NCBI GenBank assembly: GCA_963576735.1
Contig: OY755187.1
Coordinates: forward strand, 4,774,001 to 4,838,000
Length of the DNA: 64,000 bases
Direction: 5' to 3'
Origin: Bedellia somnulentella
Taxonomy: Eukaryota > Arthropoda > Insecta > Lepidoptera > Bedelliidae
Part shown: positions 21,541 through 33,481 of the stretch, piece after piece
How positions within the stretch are numbered: position 1 is the stretch's first letter
Layout: each line of letters starts with the position of its first letter
Program-made: the position numbers and the translations under genes
The notes under the pieces: model-generated
What the model saw: the letters and a program-made list of their open reading frames with translations, nothing else
The model's database searches: none
Told to the model about the DNA's origin: nothing

Positions 21541-21819
21541 GTTATGATAATGCAACGACAGCGTGTGACAACGTCTTAATAATCAATGGTGATGCATATA
21601 GAAATATAAATTCCACAAGTGAGACAGCATAATTAGGTCAAAGAAGTCAAAATACTTTACGTTACTGCCATAGCAAATTTTAAAATATTTTTAAATTATT
21701 TTACTAGGCGGCACTACATTTAAATTGTTGCGATGTCATTAACAATTATTTGGGGTAAATAACATTTTAGTTCTCTTTATTACTGTATTCATTACTGTAA
21801 ACAATTAAAGTTTTAAATA
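21541..21819. other. Unassigned AT-rich sequence
   Basis: No recognised feature. Confidence 0.4.
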
Positions 21820-21873
21820 TATTATATATCTTCTGTTTAACTCGAGGACGCAAGAACTAGTCTATATTTTGAT

Positions 21874-22125
21874 GATACATACATACTCACGGCTATGAAT
21901 CCCTAGAAGGGATTCACAGAGCTAACGAATTAGAAATTCCTCAGCCACTTTTGGAAGTTGCGTGGGGAAAAGATGGTAAAATAAAGGTTGTTGGTGATAG
22001 GTCTCCAACCGCATCGCCCAAAAATCCCTTAAACACTCCAATACCGTTAGTTGCCTCTTACTTACACCCACCGGAAGAAATGGGGTAGTGCTATTCTAAG
22101 CTGGCACTACACAGCTATATATTGT
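21874..22125 (-). mobile_element. S2 repeat (A), full length, with a ~54-bp flanking direct repeat
   Basis: Standard S2 between two near-identical direct repeats at 21820-21873 and 22125-22178 (one mismatch; core CTCGAGGACGCAAGAACTAG). This is far longer than usual LINE-mediated duplications. Confidence 0.88.
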
Positions 22126-22189
22126 ATTATATATCTACTGTTTAACTCGAGGACGCAAGAACTAGTCTATATTTTGATTATCTCCAAAA

Positions 22190-22438
22190 TATACATAAAC
22201 ATAACATAACATGAACGTTCACGCCATTTATCCCGACGGGGTTGGCGGAGGTACTAGTACTTCTGAACTTACATGGCAGTGCCATCTAGTGTCCAGAGAA
22301 GGTACCCACGTTTTGCTTAGACAGTGTACTCACGTGATAGGGGGCAGGCCTATTGCCATTTTGTACGAATACACTGTCACATGACTAAGCACTCACTCAC
22401 GATGTTTTCCCTCACTGTTAACAACCATGATAAATATA
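22190..22438 (-). mobile_element. S1b SINE, 5'-truncated
   Basis: Tail AACATAACATGAACGTTCAC, variant CGCCATTTATCCCGACGGGG and the S1b middle TGGCAGTGCCATCTAGTGTC, then CACGTGATAGGGGGCAGGCC. Ends before the tRNA head. Confidence 0.82.
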
Positions 22439-22751
22439 TTTATCTTTCAAAAGTTTCACACACAAACAATTCAAATTATAAGTTATATATTTTGGCTTTA
22501 AATAAATAACAAGAATTGGGCGTGTTAAGTTGTATACCGTGTAATTTTGTGGCGTTAACATTATCGTTCCAAAGCTCAAGCATCTTCTGATAAGTACTGC
22601 AATTTCCTTTCTAACCACAGCTTTATCTGTATTTTTAATACGGCTCTTTACTTCACTTTCCAAAATAAATTCGGTGTTCTTACTGAAAAAGATGGTTATG
22701 TGAAAAAAAATAAAATTAATACTTTGAACGTATTTTGAGGATTAAGGAATA
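22439..22751. other. Unassigned sequence
   Basis: No recognised feature; overlapping short frames are not coding-like. Confidence 0.35.
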
Positions 22752-22976
22752 TCACGACAATATATTACTTACATACGCACGGGTATAAATCTCTAGAAGG
22801 GGTAGCCAGAGCTTCGGAACTAGCCACTTTTGAAAGTTGAAGTTTGTAAAGCAAAGGTTTTTAGTATTAGTTCTCCAATCCTAAAAACCACTTTAAAAAC
22901 CCCAATACTTTTAGTGCCTTTTCCGAACACCTCGAGAAGAAATGGAGTAGTGCTATTCTAAGCCGTCATAAACAAC
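22752..22976 (-). mobile_element. S2 repeat, diverged
   Basis: ACGCACGGGTATAAATCTCT, AGAAGGGGTAGCCAGAGCTT and GAGTAGTGCTATTCTAAGCC. Confidence 0.7.
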
Positions 22977-23648
22977 GATGTGTTAATTAAAAGGTGACCC
23001 AGAGCTCAAGAAGAAAGTATCAATACAAGAAGGGTTCTATCCATATGTGAGGATATCATTTTTTTTTTATTTGTACTCTGCAGTTTTGTTATACTAACCA
23101 TTTTTAAGTAATTAGAATGTTTTTGTTAATGAAAACCTCATGTGGGGATTATTACAAATTACACAATTACAACATTAAAACTTTTTAATACTAACTTAAA
23201 ACTTAAAATAAATTGAAGATTGAAATCTACGAAGTAATTTAATTTAAATTAGATAAAGGAAATACTATTCTATGCACTATTTCCCAAACAGAAATACTTA
23301 AAAGAGGACGAAATGTTAATTTTCATCAGTTTGTCGCTAGTTAAATCTGATCTCAAACTGCACTTTATATCAGATATTTCATATGCTTTTTAAATAAATA
23401 TTTTAAGTTTTTTCGCTTTTTTATAATTTATATAATTATTTATTGATATTCTCGTTAGAATGGAATATAGTGAAATTTTTGAAACGGTTTTACGTCTGCG
23501 AAACAGGCTGTGCCTAGGGAAGAGGAAAAGATCATGAGCTGTAGAAACATCCCCGATAAGAAATCAATATTTTTATATTTTATTTTATTAATAACATACT
23601 TTATTCGCATAGGTTAAATTACATTGTTAGGTCACCAAATAAAATAAA
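22977..23648. other. AT-rich sequence with a T-element tail fragment
   Basis: 23113-23157 contains GTTTTTGTTAATGAAAACCT and CATGTGGGGATTATTAC, the outer tail of the T elements, without a tRNA part. The rest shows nothing recognisable. Confidence 0.5.
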
Positions 23649-23868
23649 TAAATATTCACGGCTAAAAATCCCTAGGAGGGCTAACCAGAACTTTGGAGTT
23701 GAAAAAACCTCAGCCACTTTTGGAAGTTGAGTGGGAAAAAGATTTCAATACAAAGGGTGATGGGGCTCTAACCAAATCGCTCAACAACCGCTTAAAATGC
23801 CCTAATACCCTTAGTCGCCTTCTACAAACAACCACGAGTGCTATTCTAAGCCGATACAACGCAGATTT
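23649..23868 (-). mobile_element. S2 repeat, diverged
   Basis: TATTCACGGCTAAAAATCCC, CCACTTTTGGAAGTTGAGTG, TTAGTCGCCTTCTACAAAC and GCTATTCTAAGCCG. Confidence 0.7.
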
Positions 23869-24346
23869 AAAGATATAATATTATTTAAGATGTATTGATC
23901 TGATTCTTTGAAACGCATCACTTTATACAATACATTTGTTCGACTCGTGGAGGGCGGCAGACAGACTGACGCCAGGGTTGAAATAAAGGAGAGGGATGAA
24001 ACAGGGGTGCGTTCCAATAATAACATGAAACTCTTAACAGTTTTGTAGATTTTTGTCTTTTTAGTTTCCAATACGATATATTTGAACAAAACTTATAATA
24101 TAGAATACAGTTTGTTAGTACAGTTTGATGAAAAAAATAGATTTGAGCAGAACCACCTGTTCCTCCATGTTTTTGAACATCTACCTTACATGATCATTTT
24201 TGATTGATCTTACCATTTAAGGGTTGTTTGGAGGTAATCGATTTCAGGTATGAGACCGCCAATTTTACTTTTCCTTTTGCACTGATATTTTGTATTTTTA
24301 TATTCTGATTTGCTATAATTTTTTTATGCTATTCTAATCTATATGA

Positions 24347-24540
24347 TTGTGTGGGCTTAGAACAGGATTAACCCATTCTTTCCGCGGGTGACTTACAGTT
24401 TTGGGGGTTAGAAAGTGAATTGGCGATGTAGCTAGAAATCTGTCGCTCACCGTGATTTGCTTTTCAATATTTTGCTCCATTCATTTCCAATAATGCATGA
24501 GAAATTTTGGGATAAGCATTTTCGAGAAACAAACATACAT
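24347..24540 (+). mobile_element. S2 repeat, old copy
   Basis: GTGTGGGCTTAGAACAGG, CCGCGGGTGACTTAC, TTGGCGATGTAGCTAGAAAT; recognisable but heavily diverged. Confidence 0.5.
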
Positions 24541-25320
24541 ATTATTTTCGTCTGGTCGCTGTCACAAAATGTCAATAAACGTATTTAAAAACGTAACTAT
24601 TTTTATCTAATTAAAGCAGTAAGTATTTAATTAGTGGTGATGTTTAAAAATGATAAAATTAAGGGCATATGGTTCATACAATTTCACCACTGACTGCTAA
24701 CTTAGCTTAAATATAAAAGAATAGATAAATAAGAACGACTGGTTTTGTCATTTTTTTATTAAAATGACGTAATTGATCACTAATTGATCTGTGTCTTATG
24801 AATTGTTGTAAATATATACCTATATGTGATTTAAAAAAAACCCGCATTTTCAACAACGCGATATTGCTAATTCATAACTTGTTTTAAAATTGGGTAGGAG
24901 TATATGCATGATTAATTTAATAGCACTTAAATTAATCAACCAAACGATTTTCTATCACTTACTTTTCTTGCTTTCCTCAAACCAACTGAAGTCAACCATA
25001 ATTTAAAAAGTAATTTAATGGATCTTTTATGATTTCTAAGCTCCTTAAACTTTGCAACAGTTTGTAAAAAATAACTTTTACGAATCTAAAAAATACGTTG
25101 AAAACACATTTAGTGAAGTCATAAATTTAAACTTTTGGCCGATATTTGCGGCACAAAAATGGCTAATATTACTTTAGTATTATGTTTTATTATTGTCTGA
25201 GTGCAAGAAAAGTCGTTAAAAGCTAGCGCGAACGGACCGGAAGACGAGCAACGGTTGGCAGACAAAGCTCGTTCGGAAACGGAAGTCAGTATTTCGAAGG
25301 TGCATTTATCAAAATATTCC
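24541..25320. other. AT-rich sequence, no known repeat
   Basis: The less AT-rich patch 25200-25290 (AGCGCGAACGGACCGGAAGA) gives short frames on both strands; I see no splice sites or family resemblance supporting a gene. Confidence 0.35.
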
Positions 25321-25321
25321 A

Positions 25322-25906
25322 TTAAAAAAGAAAACCGACTTCATAGAAAAACAACCGAAAATAAACAATCTAGTACTAAAAAGTACGAAATAAGTTTTTT
25401 TTAATTGAATATGAGTACTGTGATTGATACCTTAGCAATTTCTTTACTCCACACGCGTCAGTTCAACCTACCTAAATCTTAAAATTCTCTTAAATTAATT
25501 TGTGAGCCGGTGCCAGCCTCGATGATAATTGATAATAAGAAGTGTGTATTTCGCACTTCATATACATGTAAAATGTAGGGTACCTTGTAGTTTACCCTAC
25601 ATTAAATTGATTTTTGTACGTATTATCATTTAAAACGTTAGGCGATAGATATATATTGTTAAGATTGTAATAATCAGAGATAGACAGCAGGGTGAATTTA
25701 CTTTTGTTTGTCTGGCACCGACTCAAAAATTAATTTAAGAGAATTGTAATATTTAGGTAGGTTGAACTGACGCGTGTGGAATAAAGAAATTGCTAAGGTA
25801 TCAATCACAGTACTCATATTCAATTAAAAAAAACTTATTTCGTACTTTTTAGTACTAGATTGTTTATTTTCGGTTGTTTTTCTATGAAGTCGGTTTTCTT
25901 TTTGTT
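25322..25906. mobile_element. 585-bp foldback element with ~190-bp inverted arms
   Basis: Left arm 25322-25512 (from AAAAAAGAAAACCGACTTCA) and right arm 25712-25906 (to GAAGTCGGTTTTCTTTTT) are near-perfect inverses. They include CACACGCGTCAGTTCAACC / GGTTGAACTGACGCGTGTG. The ~200-bp centre contains two small hairpins (GAAGTG..CACTTC; AATGTAGGGTA..TACCCTACATT). It has no coding capacity, so it is a non-autonomous foldback/MITE. The 67-residue frames on both strands are shadows. Confidence 0.9.
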
Positions 25907-26097
25907 AAAAATTATTTTATTTTACGAGTTTTAGAGATGGGTAGACCTGGCAAAGATACTGTTACTGCATTATTCTTCGTATTTCCGGTATTTCTATTAT
26001 AGTACGATATTAAATAGGCTCAACCATATGTAACCTTACATTGTTCTTAAAATCCTTCGAAAGGCGATGGTCTTCAATTCTACATCTCAAGAAAGAC

Positions 26098-26275
26098 TCA
26101 AACGCTCACGCCGAATATCCCTGAAGGGGTTAGCAGAGGTAGTAATACTTCTGAATATCACGTGACATTGTCACCTGTTGTTCAGAGTACCCACGATTTA
26201 TTAGGCAGTGTTCTCACGTTATACAGGGCAGGCCTATCGACGTTTTGAACAAATACACTGTCACATGATTGTGAG
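26098..26275 (-). mobile_element. S1 SINE, diverged, 5'-truncated
   Basis: ACGCTCACGCCGAATATCCC, TGAAGGGGTTAGCAGAGG and ACACTGTCACATGATTG. Confidence 0.75.
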
Positions 26276-26790
26276 TTTCGACAGTCCCCTCGACTTCCTG
26301 GGATGCCATCATCAGATCCTGGTCTCATGGTACTTTCTCGGTAACAATAACATAACAAAAGAAATGTTTAGTGAACCTGTACTTCTCTTCATAAAAGCTA
26401 CGAAGAGGAGTATAAATCTATATAGAATGTGGAAAGAACTGTTTCCTAATACCTAGTGATTGAGGATCCACACCTTCTATCATCAGCTCAGCAGCATAAC
26501 AATATGATTTTCAGAAGCAAATGCCAATATAAGTTCAGAAAATATGTAAAACGTATTTACATTTGCCTATAAAATTTGAGGGTTCCCCTCGATTTCTCCA
26601 GGATCCCATCATCAGAACCTGATATCCTCATCATGGTACCAATCCGGGAGTATCTTCTTTCGAATAAAAAAATAATAATCAAAATCGGTTCATAAATGGC
26701 AAAGTAATCGGCGAACAAACATAAAAAAAATTAATAAAATATACCGGTCGAATTGAGAACACTCCTTTTTTTGAAGTCGGTTAAAAAGTA
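26276..26790 (-). repeat. Two adjoining fragments of the GAAGTCGGTT-ended interspersed repeat
   Basis: TCCCCTCGACTTCCTGGGAT..CATCATCAGATCCTG near 26283 and CCCCTCGATTTCTCCAGGAT..CATCATCAGAACCTGA near 26585 are two copies of the same unit. The second continues to TCGAATTGAGAACACTCC and TTTTTTTGAAGTCGGTTAAA at 26781. Common in Lepidoptera; element class not decided here. Confidence 0.6.
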
Positions 26791-27426
26791 AATTAATTTA
26801 TGATGATTATTCTGAAAGTTTGTTTTGTTATTAGGTCAATGAAGGCATATTACATGAGTTTCTACATTGTCCACATAGTAAATAATATTTAATTATTTTT
26901 CATTCACGTCGATATTGTAGAGTTCCGTTTGAAAAGGTAAAATGGGACCCTAGAACCAATTTCTTGTCTGTCTTTCCAACCGTCCATACCGTACACATGT
27001 CATAGGTGTGTGTATTTCATGAACCGTGAATGTATGATAGTTCAAACCTTGACAAATAGTATAATATTATTGCTCCTGTAATAATAAATACTAAAAATAA
27101 AATAAATATTTAAGAGGATTCCTATAAAACGAACCTTATTTGTTAATTATATTTGCTCGTTTTTGATAAAATCCACATACACTCTTTAAATATCCGCAGA
27201 ATATTAACTATTTATCCACTTTCAAAATAAACCATAATATAGCTTTTACTGACTGGATTCAATAACTCCTCCATACTTTCGGAAAATACTAAGGGACTAA
27301 GACATGAATTTATATGTTATTTTTTATTATGAAAGAGTTACTAGTATAAACTCATTTTGTAGTTTCACATTTCATATTACGAAGCGCAACAAACAAGTTT
27401 TCTATTCTTTCGTTTTGTTTTTGGAT
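26791..27426. other. AT-rich intergenic sequence
   Basis: No recognised feature. Confidence 0.4.
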
Positions 27427-27667
27427 ACAAATTTGTGAGGCCATAAATCCCTAAAAGGGGTAGCCCGAGCTTCAGAGCTAGAAACTCTTCAGCCACATTT
27501 GGAAGTTGATACGGGACAAGATGGTAGAAATAAAGTATCGTTGGTAATGGGAGTCCAACCGCATCGCCCAAGAACCACTTAAAAAAAGACCCATTCCCTT
27601 AGTAGTCTCGTACGATACCCGTGGGTAGAAAAGGGTAGTGACATTCTAAGCCGGCACTATATGGCGG
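27427..27667 (-). mobile_element. S2 repeat (C)
   Basis: AAATCCCTAAAAGGGGTAGC, GATGGTAGAAATAAAGTATC, CTAAGCCGGCACTATATGGC; lost its TATG tail. Confidence 0.75.
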
Positions 27668-27930
27668 TCTCTGTCTGCGGTGTCTGTAAATTTGCATTTC
27701 TATTTTTCAGTTACAGTGACTGTACCCTCACTATAGTTATCGGAAGTAGGAGTATCTACTGTAGCGGGTTGCTTTTCTAGTTAACGAGTAAATGCGGTCG
27801 AAGTACGCAAAAACAATTGTGAAATGGACACCACTTGCTTATTGGATGGCTGTTTGCGAAACGATATTTGTTATTTAACCAACATTTTATTGTGCTACTA
27901 AATCAAAAAGTTCTAGTTTTGGCTACTACA

Positions 27931-28241
27931 ATAAACATAAACACAAACGTTCACGCCATTTATCCCCAAAGCCAATACTTATGAACAAGGAGACAGCGCC
28001 ACCTAGTGTCCAAAGTAGGTACCCACGTTTTGCTTAGACAGTGTACTCACGTGATAGGGAGCAGGCCTGTGCCGGCCATGTGGGTTTCCTCGCAATGTTT
28101 TCCCTCACCGTTAACTATCATGATAAATTAACCACATATATGACTTTAGAATAGACAAATTGGTGTAGGCCCGACTTGGTTTTAACTCACGCCTGTCTGT
28201 TTACAGGCGGGAGTTCTACCCATTGGACTATCATGTCGTCC
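27931..28241 (-). mobile_element. S1b SINE with alternative tRNA head
   Basis: AACGTTCACGCCATTTATCC, internal deletions, then an intact head: on the minus strand ATGATAGTCCAATGGGTAGA, anticodon arm CGCCTGTAAACAGACAGGCG, then GTTAAAACC. Confidence 0.8.
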
Positions 28242-28281
28242 TACCACTTCTTTTATAATCTAAGAAAGTTTATTCATTGCT

Positions 28282-28529
28282 GTGTAGTGTCGGCTTAGAA
28301 TAACACTACCCCATTTCTTCCGGTGGGTGTACGTAAGAGGCGACTAACGGTATTGGGGATTTTAAGGGATTTTGGGCGATGCCGTTGGAGACCCATCACC
28401 AATAACCTTTATTTTGCCATCTTTTCCCCACTCAACTTTCCAAAAGTGGCTGAGGAACTTCTAGTTCCTTAGCTCTGGCTACCCCTTCTAGGGATTTATA
28501 GCCGTGAGTATATGTATTTATGTATGTAT
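28282..28529 (+). mobile_element. S2 repeat (A), full length, 14-bp target duplication
   Basis: Flanked by GTTTATTCATTGCT at 28268-28281 and 28530-28543; standard hairpin CCCCTTCTAGGGATTT and (TATG)n. Confidence 0.9.
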
Positions 28530-28659
28530 GTTTATTCATTGCTATAGAATATAGAATACAGAAAGAAACGAAAAAAAAAAGATTATTTTAAAAACGAGAA
28601 CACTTTTATTTCACATCTTTAACTATTAAGCGGGTGGAACTTATGAAAAATCCTTTACA

Positions 28660-28840
28660 TACATATATCCTCACGCCATAATCTCTCATTGGGGAAGCGG
28701 AGACTATCGATTGCCACTTTGTACGGCCCTGGCAAACCTTTCTAGCTTTATTTACATCCAAAAATCATTTCATACTTGTTCTTTTATCCTTCATATCGGA
28801 TATCGGACGCCTGCATTTAATGCATACTCTCTATTTGATC
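28660..28840 (-). mobile_element. S3 repeat
   Basis: CTCATTGGGGAAGCGGAGAC, TTTCTAGCTTTATTTACATC and GTTCTTTTATCCTTCATATC. Confidence 0.65.
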
Positions 28841-29332
28841 CAAATGTCTTTAATATAAAAATACCTTGTACATAAAAATCTTCTACACATAAAACAAATC
28901 AATCAACAGTGTGACTTAGTACATTTTATGGTTTATATAATAGGATACTTAAGCAATCGTACAAAAATCTTACAATAAATAAATAATTGGACCAAGTTCG
29001 TTACCAAGGGTGCGCAGATAAACATCCCCGGTTGCCTAGCAGACTCTTCGGCGCGACATTCTGGCGCCAAAAAGTTCATTGACCTGGCGAAACTGCTTCG
29101 TTCTAGATACATTTCTAGTTTAGTTATGTTAATTGGATGTCTATTAAGTAATTTGTAAAAGTTTCAGTCGTAATAGAGTTATAAAAAATGTCTTAAAAGT
29201 TTTATTGTTATTTGATTAAAATGATGAGAAGAATTTACCTCAAAATAATTAGATTTAAAACATGATTTTAAATAGTGATAAGTATAAGTTTGCCATATCA
29301 TATGACGACAATAATTAGGTATTTTATTTTAA
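28841..29332. other. Unassigned sequence with a GC-richer patch
   Basis: 28990-29110 (GGTGCGCAGATAAACATCCC; TCTTCGGCGCGACATTCTGG) is GC-richer than its surroundings. No open frame or repeat match was seen. Confidence 0.35.
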
Positions 29333-29583
29333 CTGCTGTGTAGTGTCGGCTTAGAATAACACTACCCCATTTCTTCCGGTGGGTGTACGTAAGAGGCGAC
29401 TAACGGTATTGGGGATTTTAAGGGATTTTGGGCGATGCGGTTGGAAACCCATCACCAATAACCTATATTTTGCCATCTTTTCCCCACTCAACTTTCCAAA
29501 AGTGGCTGAGGAACTTCTAGTTCTTTAGCTCTGGCTACCCCTTCTAGGGATTTATAGCCGTGAGTATATGTATGTAAGTATTT
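29333..29583 (+). mobile_element. S2 repeat (A), full length
   Basis: Nearly identical to the copy at 28282 including CGTAAGAGGCGACTAACGG and CTTCTAGGGATTTATAGCC. Confidence 0.88.
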
Positions 29584-31492
29584 ATTTAAAATTGTATATA
29601 AATAATAAAAAAATATGATGACGACTCACAATAATTGGTAAAAATCTGGTTAGATTTGATTTTGGTGGAGATAAACCAATCAAGTATGCGTCTTTTTGGG
29701 AGTATATCGTTGTATATGTATAAGAGAAAATCACAATGACGATATATTATATACTTTCAAACTTAGTAGAAATTCACATTGCATATTAAAGACACTGTTT
29801 GTTTTAGTTTTTTGTGGTTGGCGAAGTCTTTTCTGGATGATCTTCCTTTCATATATTACTATGTAACTCTTAAACATTTCTTTGATATGAAAATAAAATA
29901 AAGAAAAAAAAGCAGTTCATTAAGGTTCAATCTATATTTTTGTAAAGCGATCATCTCAAAACTAATCCTGATTGTTTTCCACAAAGTATCACATTTCTCA
30001 AAGTAAATTTTCGAGTTCAACAAATCTTCGCCAATCCAATATCATTTGGCGGCCTCACTAGAGGGAGCTTCTATCGGCGGCAACCGAAAGGAAATACCAA
30101 TACAAATAACAAAGAACGTTACAGTGCTACTGGTTTTTCTTTAATCAATGTTTTTTAAAAAATGCTTGGCTTAATGTCGAATGAACCACGACTATTTAAC
30201 GTGATATCTTCTTGGGGTAGGTAAGGTAGATTGTGGTCTTTTTTTAAAACATGCGACGTTGTTTAAATTAATATATTTATAATTTTTAAAAATTCTTTAG
30301 TTTATTATTTACATAGCTGTAGTTACAACTGTCAAATGGTGCTACCAACTTAAATACATAACATTTTTGAAATGTATATGTCTCTAATGATTACAATAAT
30401 TGTATTGGGTTTCAACAAAATGTAATTAACATCATACATAAGGACGACATGTTCAAAAAACTTGTTTTTTTATTTAAAAACGTGTTTATTAATTATAATT
30501 CATTCAAAAGTATTCAATTAAAATAAAGTTTTCATTTCGCATACTTAAAAAATACATTCGCATTTATTCAAAATCAAACAATTAAAACAATCAGTAAAAT
30601 ATACTAGACTAATAAAATTTCCTCCGAATTTAAATCCACACCACTCGGCATTTTTTATATCTTATATAAATCCGATGCAGTGTAAAGACCCCAGCAAGAG
30701 TAGGAATACATGGCAGGTTAATTTAGTTGAGTGGGTTTGCCAGTGCATTGTCGTCACTTGTTTATCGTCATTCTACCAACGGCAGTCAGCTTAATGGTAT
30801 TAAACTTGAGAAATAACTTCATTCAACCCCCGTTCACGCTTCCACTTTTTATTTACTTTTGTTATAGCTTTTTGGCGGGAATTCGATTGAATCATGCGGC
30901 CTTTTGAAATGGATTTTGCTGAGCTCATCGTTAAGGACAAATTTCGTTTTCAATCGCTTTGATTGAACATGCTTTTTTTTACACTAAATATATATGAAAA
31001 ATGATAATTTTGAGAATGTTAGACTAGTTTTTGTTACCCGTAATTATGAGAACTATTACTACTATAAGAAATTAGAATTGAATAATGTTGCAAGTTTTAG
31101 GTTCTTTTTTAAGTATCAAATTTATTTTAAAATCATTCTACATTTATGCACTGTCAAACAACATTTTAATATCATATTTTTTATCCAAAACTAGTGATAA
31201 CAAGACAAATTATTCCTCTATCTGTCCAATGCCAAGAAATTCTTTGTTAGTTGTCTTGCAACAACTTCGTAACAGCCTAATCAAGCTCACTGATCCAGTA
31301 TAATGAAACAGTGAATATTTTAGAAGTCAATCTTACAACCTTCTATTATTTATCAGAAGTCGTGTTACAAACACAGAGACTTGCAACTGTAAGATCACTG
31401 AGTGAATTGAGAAAGACATAGAGGTGATACACAGGTTAAATTTTTAAGGCTGTATATGGAGAGCAAATCCGTGGTCTTCTGACTTTGACCAT
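29584..31492. other. About 1.9 kb without recognised repeats
   Basis: The longest repeat-poor stretch between the two host genes. Mostly AT-rich; 30640-30960 is the most complex part (GGCAGGTTAATTTAGTTGAG; TTTTGGCGGGAATTCGATTG). It could hold regulatory sequence or a noncoding first exon of the CA-related gene, but nothing in the sequence proves that. Confidence 0.35.
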
Positions 31493-31540
31493 CTACAAAT
31501 CTCGAAAGGGTAGCCAGAGCTTTAAAAGTAAAAGATAAAT
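31493..31540 (-). mobile_element. S2 repeat fragment
   Basis: CAAATCTCGAAAGGGTAGCC then AGAGCTTTAAAAG. Confidence 0.4.
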
Positions 31541-31574
31541 CGAACGAGGAGGAAATTATAGATACAAATTAATA

Positions 31575-31936
31575 TAACATTACATAAACGTGCACGCCGA
31601 ATATCCCCAAAAGGGTTAGCAGAGGTACTAATACTTCTGAGCATCACGTGACTTTGTCACCCGGTGTTCAGAGTACCCACGTTTTGCATGGAAAGTGTTC
31701 TCACGTGATAGGGGGCAGACCTATCGCCGTTTTGTACGAATACACTGTCACATGACTAAGTACAACTCAGCCATGTGGGTTTCCTCACGATTTGTTCCAT
31801 CACCGTTAACAACCATGATAAATTAACCACACATATGTCTTAAGAAAAGACAATTTGTGTAGGCCCGACCCGGCATTTGAACACTAGTCGCGTACACGTT
31901 AACCGGTGTTCTACCGATTGAGCTATCACGTCGTTA
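31575..31936 (-). mobile_element. S1 SINE, full length
   Basis: Tail ACATTACATAAACGTGCACG to tRNA head TACCGATTGAGCTATCACGT; hairpin reads CCCCAAAAGGGTT. Confidence 0.87.
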
Positions 31937-31960
31937 TTTATACAAATTATACTCATATAT

Positions 31961-32208
31961 GCCGAGTGATGCTGGCTTAGAATGTCGCTACCCCTTTCTA
32001 CCCTCGTGGCTCGTAAGAGGCAACTAAGGGTATTGGGGCTTTTTATTGGATTTTTGGGCTATGCGGTTGGAGACCCATCACCAAAAACCTTTATTTTCAC
32101 TTTCTTTTCCCCACTGAACTTCCAAAAGTGGCTGAGGAATTTATAATTCCTTAGCTCTGGCTACCCCTTCTAGGGATATATAGCCGTGAGAATATGTATG
32201 TATGTATG
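31961..32208 (+). mobile_element. S2 repeat (C), full length
   Basis: GCCGAGTGATGCTGGCTTAG, AATGTCGCTACCCCTTTCTA and CTACCCCTTCTAGGGATATA, ending (TATG)n. It combines a C-type head with the A-type loop. Confidence 0.82.
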
Positions 32209-32319
32209 CTCACATATTAAAATATACTCATATAATATTTAGGAAATGGTTTTGATTTTATCATTTTGGTTTTAAGAAACAGTTACTTTTGAAATGTGTT
32301 TATGTTCCTAATTCTATAA

Positions 32320-32513
32320 AGAGCTTATTCCATTCGTCTGAATGAAGACGTCTGAGAGCCACAGAATCTGAATTTAGACTAGTGGAATAACGTTCAGAAC
32401 GCTAGGCTTCTGAAAAGTAGACAAATTCGTGTAGTAGAATATCAAGCGTCTGCGGCAGTAACTTCGAAGGACGTCTGAATTCAGAAACGACAAAGTGTAA
32501 TGGAATAAGCTCT
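32320..32513. mobile_element. 194-bp MITE, TAA target duplication (Harbinger-like)
   Basis: Terminal inverted repeat AGAGCTTATTCCATT at 32320-32334 and its inverse at 32499-32513, with TAA directly outside each end. Further inverted ACGTCTGA / TCAGACGT lies just inside. Three-base TWA duplications fit the PIF/Harbinger group. Confidence 0.75.
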
Positions 32514-32597
32514 TAAGTAGAGGCACAAGGTAGCTATGGAGGTTACATGTAAAGCAAATATAACATGTTTTATAAAAGCGCCCGAAAGCTCAAACCC

Positions 32598-32742
32598 AAA
32601 CATTCATGTCATATATCCCTGAAGGGGTGGCAGAGATACTGATACTTTGGAACATCACGTGACATTGTCAACTGGTATTCAAAATACCATGTTTTGCTTG
32701 GACTGTGTTCTCAAGTCATAGGGGGCAGGCCTACCGCCGAAT
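32598..32742 (-). mobile_element. S1 SINE, diverged 3' fragment
   Basis: CATTCATGTCATATATCCCT, GAAGGGGTGGCAGAG and CATAGGGGGCAGGCCTACCG. Confidence 0.7.
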
Positions 32743-33091
32743 GCATGTATAAAATAAATTTTTACTGTAAATAGGAACTGACATTCTATCTAGGGCCGTA
32801 TTTTTTTTTTAATTTGTTATCTCAGGCTACCCCATGAGCATGAATATATTATACTCCAAAGCAGGAATATAGAAGTACCGTTCTCGTTATAAATACTACA
32901 TGTTCATTACATCACTATCAGCGCCGAGAAACTTTATAAGCACTAAAACAAGATCGTAACTAAAACGATGTAACTTCATATGCTTTTCAAGCTTTTATGA
33001 TCTCTCGGTAATATACAGCTTAGCTTGAATCAGTGCTCTTAAATTTATACACATTATCATGATGAAACATACGTTTAGTAACATTGGATTG
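32743..33091. other. Unassigned sequence
   Basis: No recognised feature. Confidence 0.35.
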
Positions 33092-33345
33092 TATACATAC
33101 ATACATGTACTCACGGCTAAAAATCCCTTAACGGGGTAGCCAGTGCTTTGGATTGTATCTAGTAATATTATTTTAAAAGCTGTATAGTGTCGGCTTGGAA
33201 TAGCACTAACCAATTTCTCCCCGCGTTTCCTAAGTGGCGATTTAAAGTTTTGGGAATTTCAAGTAATGTAGTTGGATACTCATCACTCAATCATAAATTT
33301 TTCCCACTCTATTTCCAAAAGCTTCTAACGAATTTTTAATTTTGT
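33092..33345. mobile_element. Two S2 fragments in opposite orientation
   Basis: 33092-33158 is an S2 3' end on the minus strand (CATACATGTACTCACGGCTA; CCCTTAACGGGGTAGCCAG). 33179-33345 is a diverged S2 on the plus strand (GTATAGTGTCGGCTTGGAAT; TCTAACGAATTTTTAATT). Confidence 0.65.
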
Positions 33346-33481
33346 AGCATTATTTTTTGCCATCATTTAATTTAGCGCCAAAAAGGTACGGGTTTGAACA
33401 TTAGGATAATAACAAAACACGTTTCCGTTCCCCGGACTTGTTATTGTTCTGTTTCGTCTATTATCAACGTTTCGGAATATT

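Noticed and set aside
25201..25404. 67-codon plus-strand frame as a gene
   Set aside because: Half of it lies in the foldback arm; the opposite strand is equally open and no splice or start context supports it.
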